A DNA stretch of 35,064 nucleotides from Roseomonas sp. (GCA_020249775.1 JADCFA010000031.1:1-35064), one strand, 5' to 3'; shown: positions 7,857-17,462, counted from the first letter of the stretch. Program-made: numbers and translations. The notes: generated by a model not told the origin, from the letters alone.

Positions 7857-7959
7857 AGAGCATGTCCGTTTCGCAATGGCTCATCAGACATGCTCTCGAC
7901 CCTTGTTTGGTCGCATTTTCCGAGTCGCCAAGTGAGTCCACTTGGCTTGAAAATGCTCT
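7857..7959 (-). repeat. 103-bp palindromic intergenic repeat with AGAGCAT terminal inverted repeats
   Basis: The element is bounded by AGAGCAT (7857-7863) and its inverse ATGCTCT (7953-7959). Inside are two hairpins. One has perfect 10-bp arms, 7857-7866 and 7887-7896. The other is nested: outer arms 7913-7920/7949-7956 and inner arms 7927-7934/7939-7946, with a 4-nt loop. One end touches the nrdR stop codon. Its reading on the minus strand (AGAGCATTTTCAAGCCAAGT) resembles dispersed AGAGCATTTTC repeats common in alphaproteobacterial intergenic regions. It could fold in the nrdR-ribD transcript and affect read-through or stability. Confidence 0.7.
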
Positions 7960-8413
7960 ATTCTTTCCTGCCCAATTCACCGAGAAACGCCTGGAAATCC
8001 TTCGCCTCGCCAAAATTGCGATAGACGCTGGCGAAGCGCACATAGGCCACCTGGTCCAATTCCTTCAGCGTTTCCATCACAATCTCCCCGATCTTGTTGG
8101 AGGGGATTTCGCTTTCGCCTTCGGTTTCCAGGCGGCGCTGGATGGAATTCACCAGTTTTTCGATGCGGTCCTCATCCACCGGGCGCTTGCGCAAGGCAAC
8201 ACGGATGGACCGCGCGAGCTTTTCACGTTCAAACGGCACGCGGCGCCCATCGGTCTTGATGATGGTAATTTCGCGCAGCTGCACACGTTCAAATGTCGTG
8301 AAGCGCGCGCCACATTCCGGGCAGGCGCGGCGGCGGCGAATGGCCGCGCTGTCTTCCGCCGGGCGGCTATCCTTGACCTGCGTATCCTCAAATCCGCAGA
8401 AGGGGCACTTCAT
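7958..8413 (-). CDS. nrdR: transcriptional repressor NrdR
   Basis: NrdR senses ATP/dATP and represses ribonucleotide reductase genes. The 151-aa protein has the N-terminal zinc ribbon (CPFCG at residues 3-7 and CPECG near 31-35) followed by the ATP-cone domain (residues about 49-139) with [18 protein letters not shown]. The length and start MKCPFCG match the family exactly. It overlaps the glyA stop by ATGA. Its stop codon TAG adjoins the palindromic repeat. The glyA-nrdR-rib order is typical for alphaproteobacteria. Confidence 0.97.
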   Translation of the reverse strand: MKCPFCGFEDTQVKDSRPAEDSAAIRRRRACPECGARFTTFERVQLREITIIKTDGRRVPFEREKLARSIRVALRKRPVDEDRIEKLVNSIQRRLETEGESEIPSNKIGEIVMETLKELDQVAYVRFASVYRNFGEAKDFQAFLGELGRKE

Positions 8414-9747
8414 GCCGGATAGATCGGGAAACGATGGCAGAGTTCCATCACCCGCGCCTTCACCGAAGCTTCCACCGCGCCATTGCCGGCTTCATCATTG
8501 GCCCGCGCCGCGCCATCCAAAACCTCGCCGATCAGCTTGCCGATCTGGCGGAATTCCGCCTCACCAAAGCCGCGCGTGGTGCCGGCGGGCGTGCCAAGGC
8601 GCACCCCCGAAGTTACCATCGGCTTTTCGGGATCAAAGGGAATGGCGTTCTTGTTGCAGGTCAGATGCGCGCGATTGAGTGCGGCTTCCGCCACCTTCCC
8701 GGTCAGTTTCTTTGGCCGCAGATCAACCAGCAACAGGTGATTATCCGTACCACCCGTCACCAGATCCAAACCCTGCGCCTGCAATTCACCGGCAAGCGCC
8801 TTGGCATTGGCAACAATCTGGCGCGAATAGGTACGGAATTCCGGGCGCAGCGCTTCCCCGAAGGCGACCGCCTTGGCTGCGATCACATGCATGAGCGGCC
8901 CGCCCTGCAGGCCGGGGAAAACCGCCGAGTTGAATTTCTTCGCGAGCGCTTCGTCATTCGTCAAAATCATGCCGCCGCGCGGTCCACGCAAAGTTTTGTG
9001 CGTGGTGGTGGTCGCGACATGCGCATGCGGGAAGGGTGAAGGATGCACACCCCCCGCCACCAGCCCCGCGAAATGCGCCATATCCACCATTAAATAGGCG
9101 CCGACCTCATCGGCAATGGCGCGGAAGGCCGCGAAATCCCAAATGCGGGCATAGGCGCTGCCGCCGGCAATGATCAGCTTTGGCTTGGCTTCACGCGCAA
9201 TGCGCGCCACTTCCGCCATATCAATCTGCTGGTCTTCACGTCGCACGGTGTAGGGCACCGGCTTGAACCATTTGCCAGAAAGGTTCGCGAGCGACCCATG
9301 CGTCAAATGCCCACCGGCCGCGAGATCAAGCCCCATGAAGCAGTCGCCCGGCTGCAAAAGCGCCAGGAATACCGCTTGGTTCGCTTGCGCGCCGGAATGC
9401 GGCTGCACATTGGCAAAGCCGCAATCGAACAGCTTGCAGGCGCGTTCAATGGCGAGCCTTTCGGCAATATCCACCGCCTCGCACCCGCCGTAATAGCGCC
9501 GGCCCGGATAACCCTCAGCATACTTGTTCGTCATCACCGAGCCCTGCGCTTCCATCACCGCGCGGGAGACGATGTTTTCGGACGCAATCAGTTCAATCCC
9601 ATCCTGTTCGCGCACCAATTCTTGCGCCACGGCGGCGGCGATTTCGGAATCGGATGCAGCCAGGCCGGCAGTGAAAAAGCCAGCGGGGGGCGGGGCGGCG
9701 CCGAGGCCTTCCGGCGCACGGACCAGGGCGGGGAGGAGGGTTTTCAT
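8410..9747 (-). CDS. glyA: serine hydroxymethyltransferase GlyA
   Basis: GlyA interconverts serine and glycine while charging tetrahydrofolate, using PLP. At 445 aa it is slightly longer than the usual 415-430, because the first 30 residues ([20 protein letters not shown]...) are a non-conserved Pro/Ala-rich extension before [11 protein letters not shown]. Motifs visible are [47 protein letters not shown], the PLP-lysine segment [14 protein letters not shown] and [10 protein letters not shown]. The ATG at 9747 overlaps the rpiB stop (ATGA). An internal start at a shorter position cannot be excluded. Confidence 0.97.
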   Translation of the reverse strand: MKTLLPALVRAPEGLGAAPPPAGFFTAGLAASDSEIAAAVAQELVREQDGIELIASENIVSRAVMEAQGSVMTNKYAEGYPGRRYYGGCEAVDIAERLAIERACKLFDCGFANVQPHSGAQANQAVFLALLQPGDCFMGLDLAAGGHLTHGSLANLSGKWFKPVPYTVRREDQQIDMAEVARIAREAKPKLIIAGGSAYARIWDFAAFRAIADEVGAYLMVDMAHFAGLVAGGVHPSPFPHAHVATTTTHKTLRGPRGGMILTNDEALAKKFNSAVFPGLQGGPLMHVIAAKAVAFGEALRPEFRTYSRQIVANAKALAGELQAQGLDLVTGGTDNHLLLVDLRPKKLTGKVAEAALNRAHLTCNKNAIPFDPEKPMVTSGVRLGTPAGTTRGFGEAEFRQIGKLIGEVLDGAARANDEAGNGAVEASVKARVMELCHRFPIYPA

Positions 9748-10211
9748 GACCTTGTTTTTGCGCCCGCCGCGCCCTGCTTGGCAAGCGCCGGATCAAGCTT
9801 TTCTACCCGCCCTATATGCCGCCCGCCTTCAAAAGGTGAGGCCAGAAATGCCCGGATGGCATCCAGCGCGACCTCAATCCCCGTTGTACGGGCGCCCAGG
9901 CAGGCGATATTGGCGTTGTTATGGGCGCGGGTCAGCCGCCCTTCGGTCGCGTTATGCAAGACGGCGGCGCGAATGCCGGGGTGGCGATTGGCGGCGATGG
10001 CCATGCCAATCCCGGTGCCGCAGACCAGAATGCCAAAGCCGTCAGTGCCCGCCACCCGGTCGCAGACCGCATGGGCGAAATCCGGGTAATCCACCGATTC
10101 CGGGCCATGCGTGCCCAAATCATCGAAAACCAGTCCCTCGGCTTCCAAAGCGGCCTTCAACGCCTGTTTCAGCGGAAGGCCAGCATGGTCAGAGGCGATG
10201 GGGATGGGCAT
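9744..10211 (-). CDS. rpiB: ribose-5-phosphate isomerase B
   Basis: RpiB interconverts ribose 5-phosphate and ribulose 5-phosphate. The latter is the RibB substrate, which fits its place ahead of the riboflavin genes. The 155-aa protein begins [15 protein letters not shown], the family N-terminus. It has the active-site [15 protein letters not shown] and the phosphate-binding [14 protein letters not shown] prefer ATG 10211, preceded by GGAG 9 nt upstream, over ATG 10226, which adds MERPA. Its stop overlaps glyA (ATGA). The 68 nt between this start and the lipB stop could hold a promoter but show no convincing boxes. Confidence 0.93.
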   Translation of the reverse strand: MPIPIASDHAGLPLKQALKAALEAEGLVFDDLGTHGPESVDYPDFAHAVCDRVAGTDGFGILVCGTGIGMAIAANRHPGIRAAVLHNATEGRLTRAHNNANIACLGARTTGIEVALDAIRAFLASPFEGGRHIGRVEKLDPALAKQGAAGAKTRS

Positions 10212-10279
10212 GGCGGGGCGCTCCATTGGCCGGGAATGATCGCCTTAAAGGAAAACCGCACGATTCGCAGCCAGGGGTT

Positions 10280-10942
10280 TTAGCCGAAAACCTGGCCCCA
10301 AGCCCGGCGCAGCGCCTGATCCACCTGTGCCATGCTGACCGAGATGCCGAGCGCTTGCAGGCTGGTAACGCCATGCTCCGCGATCCCGCAGGGCACAATG
10401 CCGCCGAAATGGCCGAGATCAGGCGCCACATTCAGGGCCACGCCATGCCAGGATACCCAGCGCGTCACGCGCACCCCAATGGCGCCGATCTTGGCTTCCT
10501 GCCCGGTTGCCCGATCCGCCACCCAAATGCCAACGCGCCCTTCGCGCCTTTCGCCCTGCACGCCGAAATGCGCCAGCGTGCGGATCATCCAATCTTCCAA
10601 CCCGGCGACAAAGGCGCGCACATCGCGCGCCGGGATGGCGCCATGCGGGCGATGCAGATCGAGCATCACATACCCGGTACGCTGGCCCGGCCCGTGATAG
10701 GTCCATTGCCCGCCGCGCCCGGCCTCAAACACCGGGAAGCGGGCATCGCGTAAATCCTCAGCGCGGGCCGAAGTGCCGGCAGTATAGCTCGGCCGGTGTT
10801 CCACCAGCCAAACAGCCTCAGTGGCCGTGCCCGCGCGAATGGCCGCCGCGCGGCTTTCCATGCGCGAGAGTGTCTCGGCATAGGGGGTAAGGCCCGGCAG
10901 GGTTTCCCATTCAAGGGCGGGCGTTGATGGCAGCGCATTCAT
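10280..10942 (-). CDS. lipB: octanoyltransferase LipB
   Basis: LipB transfers octanoyl groups from acyl carrier protein to lipoyl domains as the first step of lipoate assembly. The 220-aa protein shows [30 protein letters not shown], the lysine-bearing KIGAIGVRV and the catalytic cysteine in GGIVPCGI. Family length and motif order are complete. Its start codon lies within the promoter interval of the divergent tRNA-Leu gene. It may begin the transcript that continues into rpiB, 68 nt downstream. Confidence 0.95.
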   Translation of the reverse strand: MNALPSTPALEWETLPGLTPYAETLSRMESRAAAIRAGTATEAVWLVEHRPSYTAGTSARAEDLRDARFPVFEAGRGGQWTYHGPGQRTGYVMLDLHRPHGAIPARDVRAFVAGLEDWMIRTLAHFGVQGERREGRVGIWVADRATGQEAKIGAIGVRVTRWVSWHGVALNVAPDLGHFGGIVPCGIAEHGVTSLQALGISVSMAQVDQALRRAWGQVFG

Positions 10943-10952
10943 CGGCTATAGC
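10924..10952 (+). promoter_or_regulatory. sigma70-type promoter for tRNA-Leu
   Basis: TTGATG at 10924-10929 and TATAGC at 10947-10952 are separated by exactly 17 nt. The tRNA begins 21 nt after the -10 box, giving a short leader. The -35 box and spacer cover the first codons of the divergent lipB gene, so the promoter overlaps coding sequence. Confidence 0.55.
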
Positions 10953-10972
10953 GCCCGCCTTCTACCTGGTTT

Positions 10973-11058
10973 GCGGTCATGGCGGAATGGTAGACGCGCC
11001 AGCTTGAGGTGCTGGTGGGGGAAACCCCGTGGAAGTTCGAATCTTCTTGACCGCACCA
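10973..11058 (+). tRNA. tRNA-Leu (anticodon GAG)
   Basis: The 86-nt gene has acceptor arms GCGGTCA and TGACCGC and an encoded ACCA end (11055-11058). The anticodon stem is CCAGC/GCTGG around loop TTGAGGT, giving anticodon GAG, which reads CUC and CUU leucine codons. A long variable arm (GGTGGGGGAAACCCCGT region) and T-loop TTCGAAT confirm a class II leucine tRNA. The encoded CCA is complete. No integrase or duplicated 3' end lies nearby. Confidence 0.95.
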
Positions 11059-11098
11059 TATTTCACCCTTTCGGGTGTTGCCGGGTAAGGTATCCCTC

Positions 11099-13372
11099 AT
11101 GGATGATGATTTTCGCAAAGCCGCGCTGGATTACCACCGGCTGCCCCGCCCCGGGAAGCTTTCCATCACGCCAACCAAGCGGATGGAAACCCAGCGCGAC
11201 CTTGGCCTAGCCTATTCGCCGGGTGTAGCCGCGGCCTGTGAGGCAATAGCCGCCGACCCAAGCGCTGCCTTTGACTATACCGCGCGCGGCAATCTGGTGG
11301 CGGTGATTTCCAATGGCACGGCGGTGCTTGGCCTTGGTGCCATCGGCGCGCTGGCTTCCAAGCCCGTCATGGAAGGCAAGGCGGTTCTGTTCCAGAAATT
11401 CGCCGGCATTGATTCGATTGATATCGAAATTGACGAACGCGACCCCGACAAGCTGATCGAGGTGATAGCGGCTCTGGAGCCTTCCTTCGGTGCCATCAAC
11501 CTTGAAGACATCAAGGCGCCCGAATGCTTTGAAGTTGAACGCCGCTTGCGCGAACGCATGCGCATTCCGGTCTTTCATGATGACCAGCATGGCACGGCGA
11601 TTATTGTCGCGGCCGCCGTCCGCAATGGGCTTTTGCTGCAAGGCAAGCGGCTGGAAGATGTGCGCCTGGTCAATACCGGCGGCGGCGCGGCAGCCCTCGC
11701 CTGCCTTGATCTGCTGGTGGCGATGGGCCTCAAGCGCGAAAACGTCACCATCTGCGATATAGGCGGCGTGGTGCATCAGGGGCGCGAGGACCTTGACCCC
11801 TATAAGGCCAAATGGGCGATTGAGACGAATGCGCGGACCCTGCAAGACGCACTGCCCGGCGCGGATATCTTCCTTGGGCTTTCCGCGCCGCGCGTCCTGA
11901 AGGCAGAATGGCTGAAGCTGCTGGCGCCCAATCCGCTGGTATTGGCACTCGCGAACCCCGAGCCCGAAATCCTGCCCGAAGCGGTGCGCGCCGCGCGCCC
12001 GGATGCGATTGTGGCAACGGGGCGGACGGATTATCCGAACCAGGTCAATAATGTCCTGTGTTTTCCCTTCATCTTCCGTGGTGCGCTGGATGTCGGTGCC
12101 ACCACCATCAATGAGGAAATGAAGGTTGCGGCAGCGGATGCCATTGCCGCACTTGCCCGCGTTGAAGCATCCGAAGTTGTTGCCGCCGCCTATGGCGGGC
12201 AGGCACCGATTTTCGGGGCCGATTACATCATCCCAAAACCCTTTGACCCGCGCTTGATTCTGGAAGTCGCCCCTGCCGTTGCGCGCGCCGCCATGGCAAG
12301 CGGCGTCGCGACCCGCCCGATTGAGGATTTCGCTGCCTATCGCCGCCGGCTGGAACGCAATGTCTTCCGTTCCGGCAACCTCATGCGCCCGGTGTTTGAA
12401 GCCGCGCGCAAACGCCCGCGCCGCATCGCCTATGCGGAAGGTGAGGATGAACGCACGCTCCGCGCCGTGCAGACCGTATTGGATGAAGGCATTGCGGAGC
12501 CCTTCCTGATTGGCCGCGCCGATGTGATTGCCGCGCGCTGCGAGGCGCTTGGGCTGCGCATGTCCATTGGCGAAAGCGTGAAGGTTTTGGACCCGGCGCG
12601 CGATACGGAAATCTTCGGCCCGCTGGTGGAACTTTACCGCCGCAAAGTCTCCCGCCGCGGCGTGCCGCCAGATGCCGCCGGGCGGCGCGTGGCAACGCGC
12701 AATGCTGTTGCGGCTTCGCTATTGCTGGAAGCTGGCCTGGTGGATGCCGCGTTGTGCGGCGGCACGCAGGATTGGATGGATCAATGGCACCACGTGCTGG
12801 ATATTATTGGCAAGCGCGATGATGTCGGGCGCGTTTATGCCGTATCCGGCCTGATCACCCGCAATGGCGAACATATGTTCGTGGTGGACACGCATCTTTG
12901 CGTGGAACCCTCTGCCGCGCAGATTGCGGAAATGACTTTGCTCGCAGCGGAACAGGTGCGCGGCTTTGGCTTGCAGCCGAAAGTGGCGTTGCTTTCGCAT
13001 TCTTCCTTCGGCGCTTCCCACGCGCCCTCAGCCCGGCGGATGCGTGAAGCGCTCGCCCTCATCCAGGCGCGCGACCCTGGCTTGGAAGTGGATGGCGAAA
13101 TGCACGCCGATGCCGCGCTGGTGCCGGCCATCCGCGACCGCGCCGTGCCAGATGGCAAGCTCACCGGCGCCGCCAATTTGCTGGTCATGCCCGGCATTGA
13201 TGCCGCCAATATCGCCTTCAACCTGGCCAAGGCCGCCACCGATGGGCTGCAATTGGGGCCACTCCTGCTCGGCATGAAAAAACCCGTGCATGTGCTGGTG
13301 CCAAGCGTGACCGCGCGGGGCATTCTGAACCTGACGGCGCTGGCAGTGGCTGAGGCGAATGGGAAGGGGTGA
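11099..13372 (+). CDS. maeB: NADP-dependent malic enzyme with phosphotransacetylase-like domain
   Basis: This large malic enzyme decarboxylates malate to pyruvate with NADP reduction. I start it at ATG 11099 (757 aa, [13 protein letters not shown]) rather than the GTG at 11075; AAGG lies about 10 nt upstream. Residues about 1-420 form the malic domain, with [32 protein letters not shown], a Rossmann segment [16 protein letters not shown] and [21 protein letters not shown]. Residues about 430-757 form the phosphotransacetylase-like regulatory domain ([41 protein letters not shown]). The first glycine loop reads GGGAAA instead of the more usual GAGAAA/G. Confidence 0.95.
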   Translation: MDDDFRKAALDYHRLPRPGKLSITPTKRMETQRDLGLAYSPGVAAACEAIAADPSAAFDYTARGNLVAVISNGTAVLGLGAIGALASKPVMEGKAVLFQKFAGIDSIDIEIDERDPDKLIEVIAALEPSFGAINLEDIKAPECFEVERRLRERMRIPVFHDDQHGTAIIVAAAVRNGLLLQGKRLEDVRLVNTGGGAAALACLDLLVAMGLKRENVTICDIGGVVHQGREDLDPYKAKWAIETNARTLQDALPGADIFLGLSAPRVLKAEWLKLLAPNPLVLALANPEPEILPEAVRAARPDAIVATGRTDYPNQVNNVLCFPFIFRGALDVGATTINEEMKVAAADAIAALARVEASEVVAAAYGGQAPIFGADYIIPKPFDPRLILEVAPAVARAAMASGVATRPIEDFAAYRRRLERNVFRSGNLMRPVFEAARKRPRRIAYAEGEDERTLRAVQTVLDEGIAEPFLIGRADVIAARCEALGLRMSIGESVKVLDPARDTEIFGPLVELYRRKVSRRGVPPDAAGRRVATRNAVAASLLLEAGLVDAALCGGTQDWMDQWHHVLDIIGKRDDVGRVYAVSGLITRNGEHMFVVDTHLCVEPSAAQIAEMTLLAAEQVRGFGLQPKVALLSHSSFGASHAPSARRMREALALIQARDPGLEVDGEMHADAALVPAIRDRAVPDGKLTGAANLLVMPGIDAANIAFNLAKAATDGLQLGPLLLGMKKPVHVLVPSVTARGILNLTALAVAEANGKG

Positions 13373-13546
13373 GGCCGGGGGCTTTGCCTCCGATCCGGCC
13401 GGGACTGGGTGCCGAAATTGCCAATATCCGCACAGCAAGGGCATGGTGGCAGTAACCAGGGCTGGGTAAAGAACGCGGATGACAAACAGGCTGTGCTTCC
13501 GGGATAATGAGGCAGTGGCGACCCGCAACCCGCCGCTGTCCGCCGC

Positions 13547-14254
13547 ATGATCCCCGATAGTCTCGCCGGCATCGCCGACACTGCCGGCAGCCTGGCGCTT
13601 GCGCTGCTGCTTGGCGCGGTGATCGGGGCGGAGCGTCAGTATCGGGAGCGTATCGCTTCGCTCCGCACCAATGTGCTGGTCGCGCTTGGTGCGGCGGCCT
13701 TTGTGGATTTGGGCATTCAGATGGCCGGCGGCGATGGCGCCATGCGGGTACTGGCGAATGTCGTCACCGGGGTTGGCTTCCTCGGCGCTGGGTTGATCCT
13801 GAGGGAAGGCGGGACGATCCGCGGGCTGAATACGGCGGCGACTGTCTGGTGTTCGGCGGCTGTTGGTGCGGCGGCGGGGGCTAACCTGCCGGTGCAGGCG
13901 GTTGCGATCGCGGTGTTTGTGCTGGTCTGCAACACCGCGTTGCGACCGCTTGGCATATTGATTGACCGCCTGCCGGTCCGCGACCAAGCGGCTGAGGCGC
14001 GCTACCAGGTGGCCGTTACCGTGCCCGAACCCGCGGTGGCAGCAGCGCGGGAGGCGCTGGGCAAGGCGCTCTCGGCGGGTGGCTTCCCGGTGGCGGGGTG
14101 GGAACAGCATGCGCGGCAGGATGGGCAGGTGGCGATATTGGCAACCCTGGTCAGCAGCTCTGCCCGACCGGAGGAGTTGGACGCAATCGTGGCGCGCTTG
14201 CGTCGGGTGACGGCGGCGACCGACACTGCCTGGGTGCGGAGCCCACTCGCCTGA
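13547..14254 (+). CDS. MgtC/SapB family membrane protein
   Basis: The 235-aa protein belongs to the MgtC family, inner-membrane proteins connected with magnesium limitation, ATP synthase control or virulence in other bacteria. Four to five hydrophobic segments fill residues about 10-140, with the signature GAVIGAERQYRERIASLRTN and GVGFLGAGLILREGGTIRGLNTAATVW. A soluble C-terminal domain (about 145-235) follows. It stands alone after maeB, 174 nt downstream. That gap shows no recognisable magnesium riboswitch. No Shine-Dalgarno is obvious before ATG 13547. Confidence 0.9.
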   Translation: MIPDSLAGIADTAGSLALALLLGAVIGAERQYRERIASLRTNVLVALGAAAFVDLGIQMAGGDGAMRVLANVVTGVGFLGAGLILREGGTIRGLNTAATVWCSAAVGAAAGANLPVQAVAIAVFVLVCNTALRPLGILIDRLPVRDQAAEARYQVAVTVPEPAVAAAREALGKALSAGGFPVAGWEQHARQDGQVAILATLVSSSARPEELDAIVARLRRVTAATDTAWVRSPLA

Positions 14255-14320
14255 TTTGCGCGCCAGCGGCAAAACCCCTTGTGGCCTTTAACCGGCTCGC
14301 CCCGCCCCCACATCCCCCCC

Positions 14321-15031
14321 ATGAGCAAACCCCCTGCCCCGCGCGCCCCATCCGCCGCCGTGGCCGCCTTTCTGGAACAGGCGGCGCGTGTGCCGGCGCT
14401 GCGAACGGCGCCCGCGACGGTGGCGCGGCTGATTTTCGCCATTGATGCCACGGCATCGCGCGAACGCACCTGGGATCAGGCGGCGGGGCTGACGGCGGAG
14501 ATGTTGCAGGCGGCGCAGGGCATTGGTGGGCTTGCGATTTCGCTGGCCTATTACCGAGGCTTTGGCGAATTTCGCGCGACACCTTTCCTGAAGGATGCGG
14601 CGGATTTGGCGCGGCGGCTTTCGGGCGTTGCCTGCCTGGGTGGCAAAACGCAAATTCAGTCGGTGCTGGATCACGCGCTGGATGAGACGAAACGCGACAG
14701 GATCAGGGCGCTGATTTTCATCGGCGATGCCGTGGAAGAAGATGCCGATGCGCTTTGCCACATAGCGGGCGAACTTGGCCTGCGCGGCACGCAGGCTTTC
14801 ATTTTCCATGAAGGTGCTGATCCCGTGGCGGGGGCGGTGTTTCGGCAAATCGCGCGGCTGAGCGGGGGCGCCTATCTGCCCTTTGATTCGGCGGCAATTG
14901 GGCAATTGCGCGATTTGCTGCGCGCCATTGCGGTTTATGCGGCGGGTGGGCAGGGTGCCTTGGCGCGGCTGCCGGGTGCGGCGGCGCGGCAGGTGGCGGG
15001 GCTATTGCCAAAGCCCAAGGCCGGCGCATGA
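14321..15031 (+). CDS. VWA-domain protein
   Basis: The start at ATG 14321 (MSKPPAPRAPS) gives 236 aa; an upstream in-frame ATG at 14279 lacks support. Residues about 45-205 look like a von Willebrand factor A fold: LIFAIDATASRERTWD carries a DxTxS MIDAS-type metal site, and RIRALIFIGDAVEED is a central strand with acidic residues. GGKTQIQSVLDHAL and LSGGAYLPF are further fold elements. No signal peptide is present, so it is probably cytoplasmic. It overlaps the following membrane J-domain gene by ATGA, implying translational coupling and a joint role. Function is unknown. Confidence 0.8.
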   Translation: MSKPPAPRAPSAAVAAFLEQAARVPALRTAPATVARLIFAIDATASRERTWDQAAGLTAEMLQAAQGIGGLAISLAYYRGFGEFRATPFLKDAADLARRLSGVACLGGKTQIQSVLDHALDETKRDRIRALIFIGDAVEEDADALCHIAGELGLRGTQAFIFHEGADPVAGAVFRQIARLSGGAYLPFDSAAIGQLRDLLRAIAVYAAGGQGALARLPGAAARQVAGLLPKPKAGA

Positions 15032-15714
15032 CCTGGCTTGCCCTTGGCGCCATTGCGCTGTTTTTGCTTTTCCTGCTGCTGCGCGCTTTCGCCAATGCGC
15101 CGGTCGCGCGTGTGAAGCAATTCGGCGCGGTGGTGCTTGGCGCCATTGGCGCGGTCATCCTGCTGCTGGGGCTTTTCACGGCGCGCGGTCAGCAGGCGAT
15201 TTTCGCGCTGGCTTTCTTTCTGCCCTTGTTGCTGCAATGGGCGCAGCGTTGGCGCACCAATAAGCGCTTCGGCAGCACAGCGCCGCAAACCGGCGCGGCG
15301 AATAGTGTGGAGACCGCCTTCCTGACCATGACGCTGGACCATGATAGCGGGCGCATGACGGGGAGTGTGAAGGCAGGGCAATTCGCCGGGCGCGATCTGG
15401 CAACGCTTGACCTGCCAGAGCTTTTGTCGCTGCTGGAAGAATGCCAGGTGTCAGATGTTGATTCCGTGGCACTGCTGGAAGCCTGGCTTGATCGCGCCCA
15501 TCCTGATTGGCGCGCGGAACCCGCTGCCGAACCGCGCAGCGCTGCCATGACGCGGGAAGAAGCGCTTGATATTCTGGGCCTTGCTGAAGGTGTGGATGAG
15601 GATGCCATTCGCGCCGCGCATCGCCGCCTGATGAAAACGGCGCATCCTGATCAGGGTGGCAGTGCGTGGCTGGCCGCGCGCATCAATGCGGCGCGGGATT
15701 TGTTGCTCGGATAA
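15028..15714 (+). CDS. membrane-anchored J-domain protein (DnaJ-like)
   Basis: The 228-aa protein has two N-terminal hydrophobic segments (residues about 3-22 and 32-70). A linker with TMTLDHDSGRMTGSV follows, then a C-terminal J domain (about 172-228) with EALDILGLAEGVDEDAI, AHRRLMKTAHPDQGGS and ARINAARDLLLG. The HPD tripeptide needed to stimulate Hsp70 ATPase is intact. Placing the J domain at the C-terminus behind membrane helices resembles the Tim14/Pam18 and DjlA layout. It is coupled to the VWA gene by ATGA. Its stop directly abuts the stop of the convergent transporter gene. Confidence 0.88.
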   Translation: MTWLALGAIALFLLFLLLRAFANAPVARVKQFGAVVLGAIGAVILLLGLFTARGQQAIFALAFFLPLLLQWAQRWRTNKRFGSTAPQTGAANSVETAFLTMTLDHDSGRMTGSVKAGQFAGRDLATLDLPELLSLLEECQVSDVDSVALLEAWLDRAHPDWRAEPAAEPRSAAMTREEALDILGLAEGVDEDAIRAAHRRLMKTAHPDQGGSAWLAARINAARDLLLG

Positions 15715-16596
15715 TCAGGGTTTTCGCCGCGCTTCGCGCCGCGCAATCCAGGTGGTGGCCGCGAAAATCACTAAGGCGCCGGCATAGGTTGTCAGCGCCG
15801 GTTCCTCGCTGAAGACCAGCCAGCCCATCAGGCTGGCCCAGACCAGATCAAGAAACTTTACGGGCTGAATCGCCGACATATCGGCCAGGCGGAAGGCTTC
15901 GGTCAGGAACCAATGGCCAACACTGCCAAGAATGCCGGTCAGTACAAACCAGCCCCATTGTTCGGCATTCGGCCAAGTCCAGACCGCGACCGCGAAGGGC
16001 AGCGTAAACAGCGCCACCATGATGGATTGCCAAGCCACAATCACCTCTGGCTTGTCGTGGCGCGTCAGCGCCTTGGTGATCAGGAAGGATGCGGCGAATA
16101 AGGGCGTGCTCGCCAGCATCACCAGATTCCAATAGCCGCCATCGCCGCGCAAACCAGGGGCGACCACAATCAGCACGCCGATAAAGCCGAAGCCGGCGGC
16201 AATCCAGCGTGCGCGGATCATCGGTTCGCCCAAAAACAAAACCGCGCCGGCCATGATGAAAATTGGCCCGGTAAAGCCCATGGCGGTCATATCCGCCATG
16301 GCGACATTCGGCAGCGCGATGAACCAAAGCATGAGGCCGAGCGTATGCACCAGGCCGCGCCAGATTTGCCCGCGCAGATTATGCGGCATCCAAGCCATGA
16401 CACCGCCGCGCAGCATGAAGGGCAGCATCACGACAATGCCCATCAGGTAGCGCAGAAATTGCACCTGCAAGGGATCAAGTTCATGCGTCATCCGCCGCAT
16501 GATGGTGTTCAGCAGCGTGAACAGCAGGCCTGAGACCGCAATAAAGGCCATGCCGCGCAGCACCGCATTCCGGGGTGCGGCGGAGCTTTGGTTCAT
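15715..16596 (-). CDS. EamA/DMT family transporter
   Basis: This is a 293-aa integral membrane protein of the drug/metabolite transporter superfamily. It has about ten hydrophobic segments in two EamA repeats (residues about 12-145 and 155-290), with typical FLRYLMGIVVMLPFML and DLVWASLMGWLVFSEEP segments. It ends in a basic cytoplasmic tail (ARREARRKP). The substrate is not predictable. ATG 16596 overlaps the stop of the alpha/beta hydrolase gene (ATGA), so the two are co-transcribed. Confidence 0.92.
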   Translation of the reverse strand: MNQSSAAPRNAVLRGMAFIAVSGLLFTLLNTIMRRMTHELDPLQVQFLRYLMGIVVMLPFMLRGGVMAWMPHNLRGQIWRGLVHTLGLMLWFIALPNVAMADMTAMGFTGPIFIMAGAVLFLGEPMIRARWIAAGFGFIGVLIVVAPGLRGDGGYWNLVMLASTPLFAASFLITKALTRHDKPEVIVAWQSIMVALFTLPFAVAVWTWPNAEQWGWFVLTGILGSVGHWFLTEAFRLADMSAIQPVKFLDLVWASLMGWLVFSEEPALTTYAGALVIFAATTWIARREARRKP

Positions 16597-17462
16597 GGCT
16601 GTTCGGTCAAAAAACGCAGCAGCGTGGCGTTGAATGCCTCGGCCGCTTCATAGGCGACCCAATGGCCGGCGCCGGGAATGGCATGCGCGCGCGCACCGGG
16701 GCGGAGCCCATGCACCAGATCAAGCCGCAACTGCACATGGGGCCGCACAATTGCATCCCATTCACCATAGATCGCATTGAGTTGCCCGCGCCCACGCATC
16801 AGTGCCTGTTTCAGCGAATCCGTGCTGGCAAAGCCGCGGCTTTTGAAGCGCGCACCGCGGGTGGAGGCTTCCTGAATGGCGAGTGCCACATCATCAATCT
16901 TGCTGGCATCGGCGAACATCAATTCGGCGAGGTTATGCCGATGCGCAGCGATGCGTTCCGCACCGGCCAGCGCGCGCACCTTCACCAATTGCGTCGGGCT
17001 GCGCTGAAAGCCAAGCGCGCCGGCGCCGATGATGGTGAGGCTTCGAACCCTGTCCTGATCCAAAGCGGCCAGATGCCCGGAACAGAGCGCGCCAAAGGAA
17101 AACCCCGTCAGATCATAGCGGCTGCCGGCGGGAAGGATGTGATCCAAGCCGCGCGCCAGAATGGCCGCCACCCCATCGGGCGTTGAGACACCTTCCGGCA
17201 TGGCGCTATCGCCAAGCCCGGGCAGGTCTGGCGCGATCACCATGCGCCCGGCACCAAGCGGGCCGATATTGCGCGCCCAATGCCGCCAGGAACCGGACCC
17301 GCCATGCAGCAGCAGAAGCGGCGCGCCTTCCCCCCAAACGCGCCAAACCATGCTGCCGGAACTACAAGGCGTTTCCGCCACGCGCGCGGAGGCTGCCAAA
17401 GGGACAAGGGCCGGGTGCAATTCCGCGCTGCCATCCTCGGCGCGCCAGATGATCTTGCTCAT
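16593..17462 (-). CDS. alpha/beta hydrolase
   Basis: The start is ATG 17462 (MSKIIWRAEDG), giving 289 aa; the longer frame to 17531 is unsupported. The oxyanion-loop LLLLHGGSGSWRHW, the nucleophile elbow GFSFG and the late catalytic histidine in GAGHWVAYE define the fold. The acidic member lies near GEWDAIVRP. The protein resembles carbon-carbon bond hydrolases and esterases of the MhpC type; the substrate is unknown. It is coupled to the EamA transporter downstream. Confidence 0.88.
   Translation of the reverse strand: MSKIIWRAEDGSAELHPALVPLAASARVAETPCSSGSMVWRVWGEGAPLLLLHGGSGSWRHWARNIGPLGAGRMVIAPDLPGLGDSAMPEGVSTPDGVAAILARGLDHILPAGSRYDLTGFSFGALCSGHLAALDQDRVRSLTIIGAGALGFQRSPTQLVKVRALAGAERIAAHRHNLAELMFADASKIDDVALAIQEASTRGARFKSRGFASTDSLKQALMRGRGQLNAIYGEWDAIVRPHVQLRLDLVHGLRPGARAHAIPGAGHWVAYEAAEAFNATLLRFLTEQP

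Noticed and set aside
7821-7957. FMN riboswitch before ribD
   Set aside because: The interval is filled by a palindromic repeat and lacks the conserved RFN-element segments.
10973-11099. tRNA-Leu as an integration site
   Set aside because: No integrase gene and no repeated tRNA 3' end is seen downstream; maeB follows directly.
13373-13546. Magnesium or cobalamin riboswitch upstream of the MgtC-family gene
   Set aside because: The 174-nt gap has GC-rich inverted fragments, but I could not match the conserved core of any riboswitch class.
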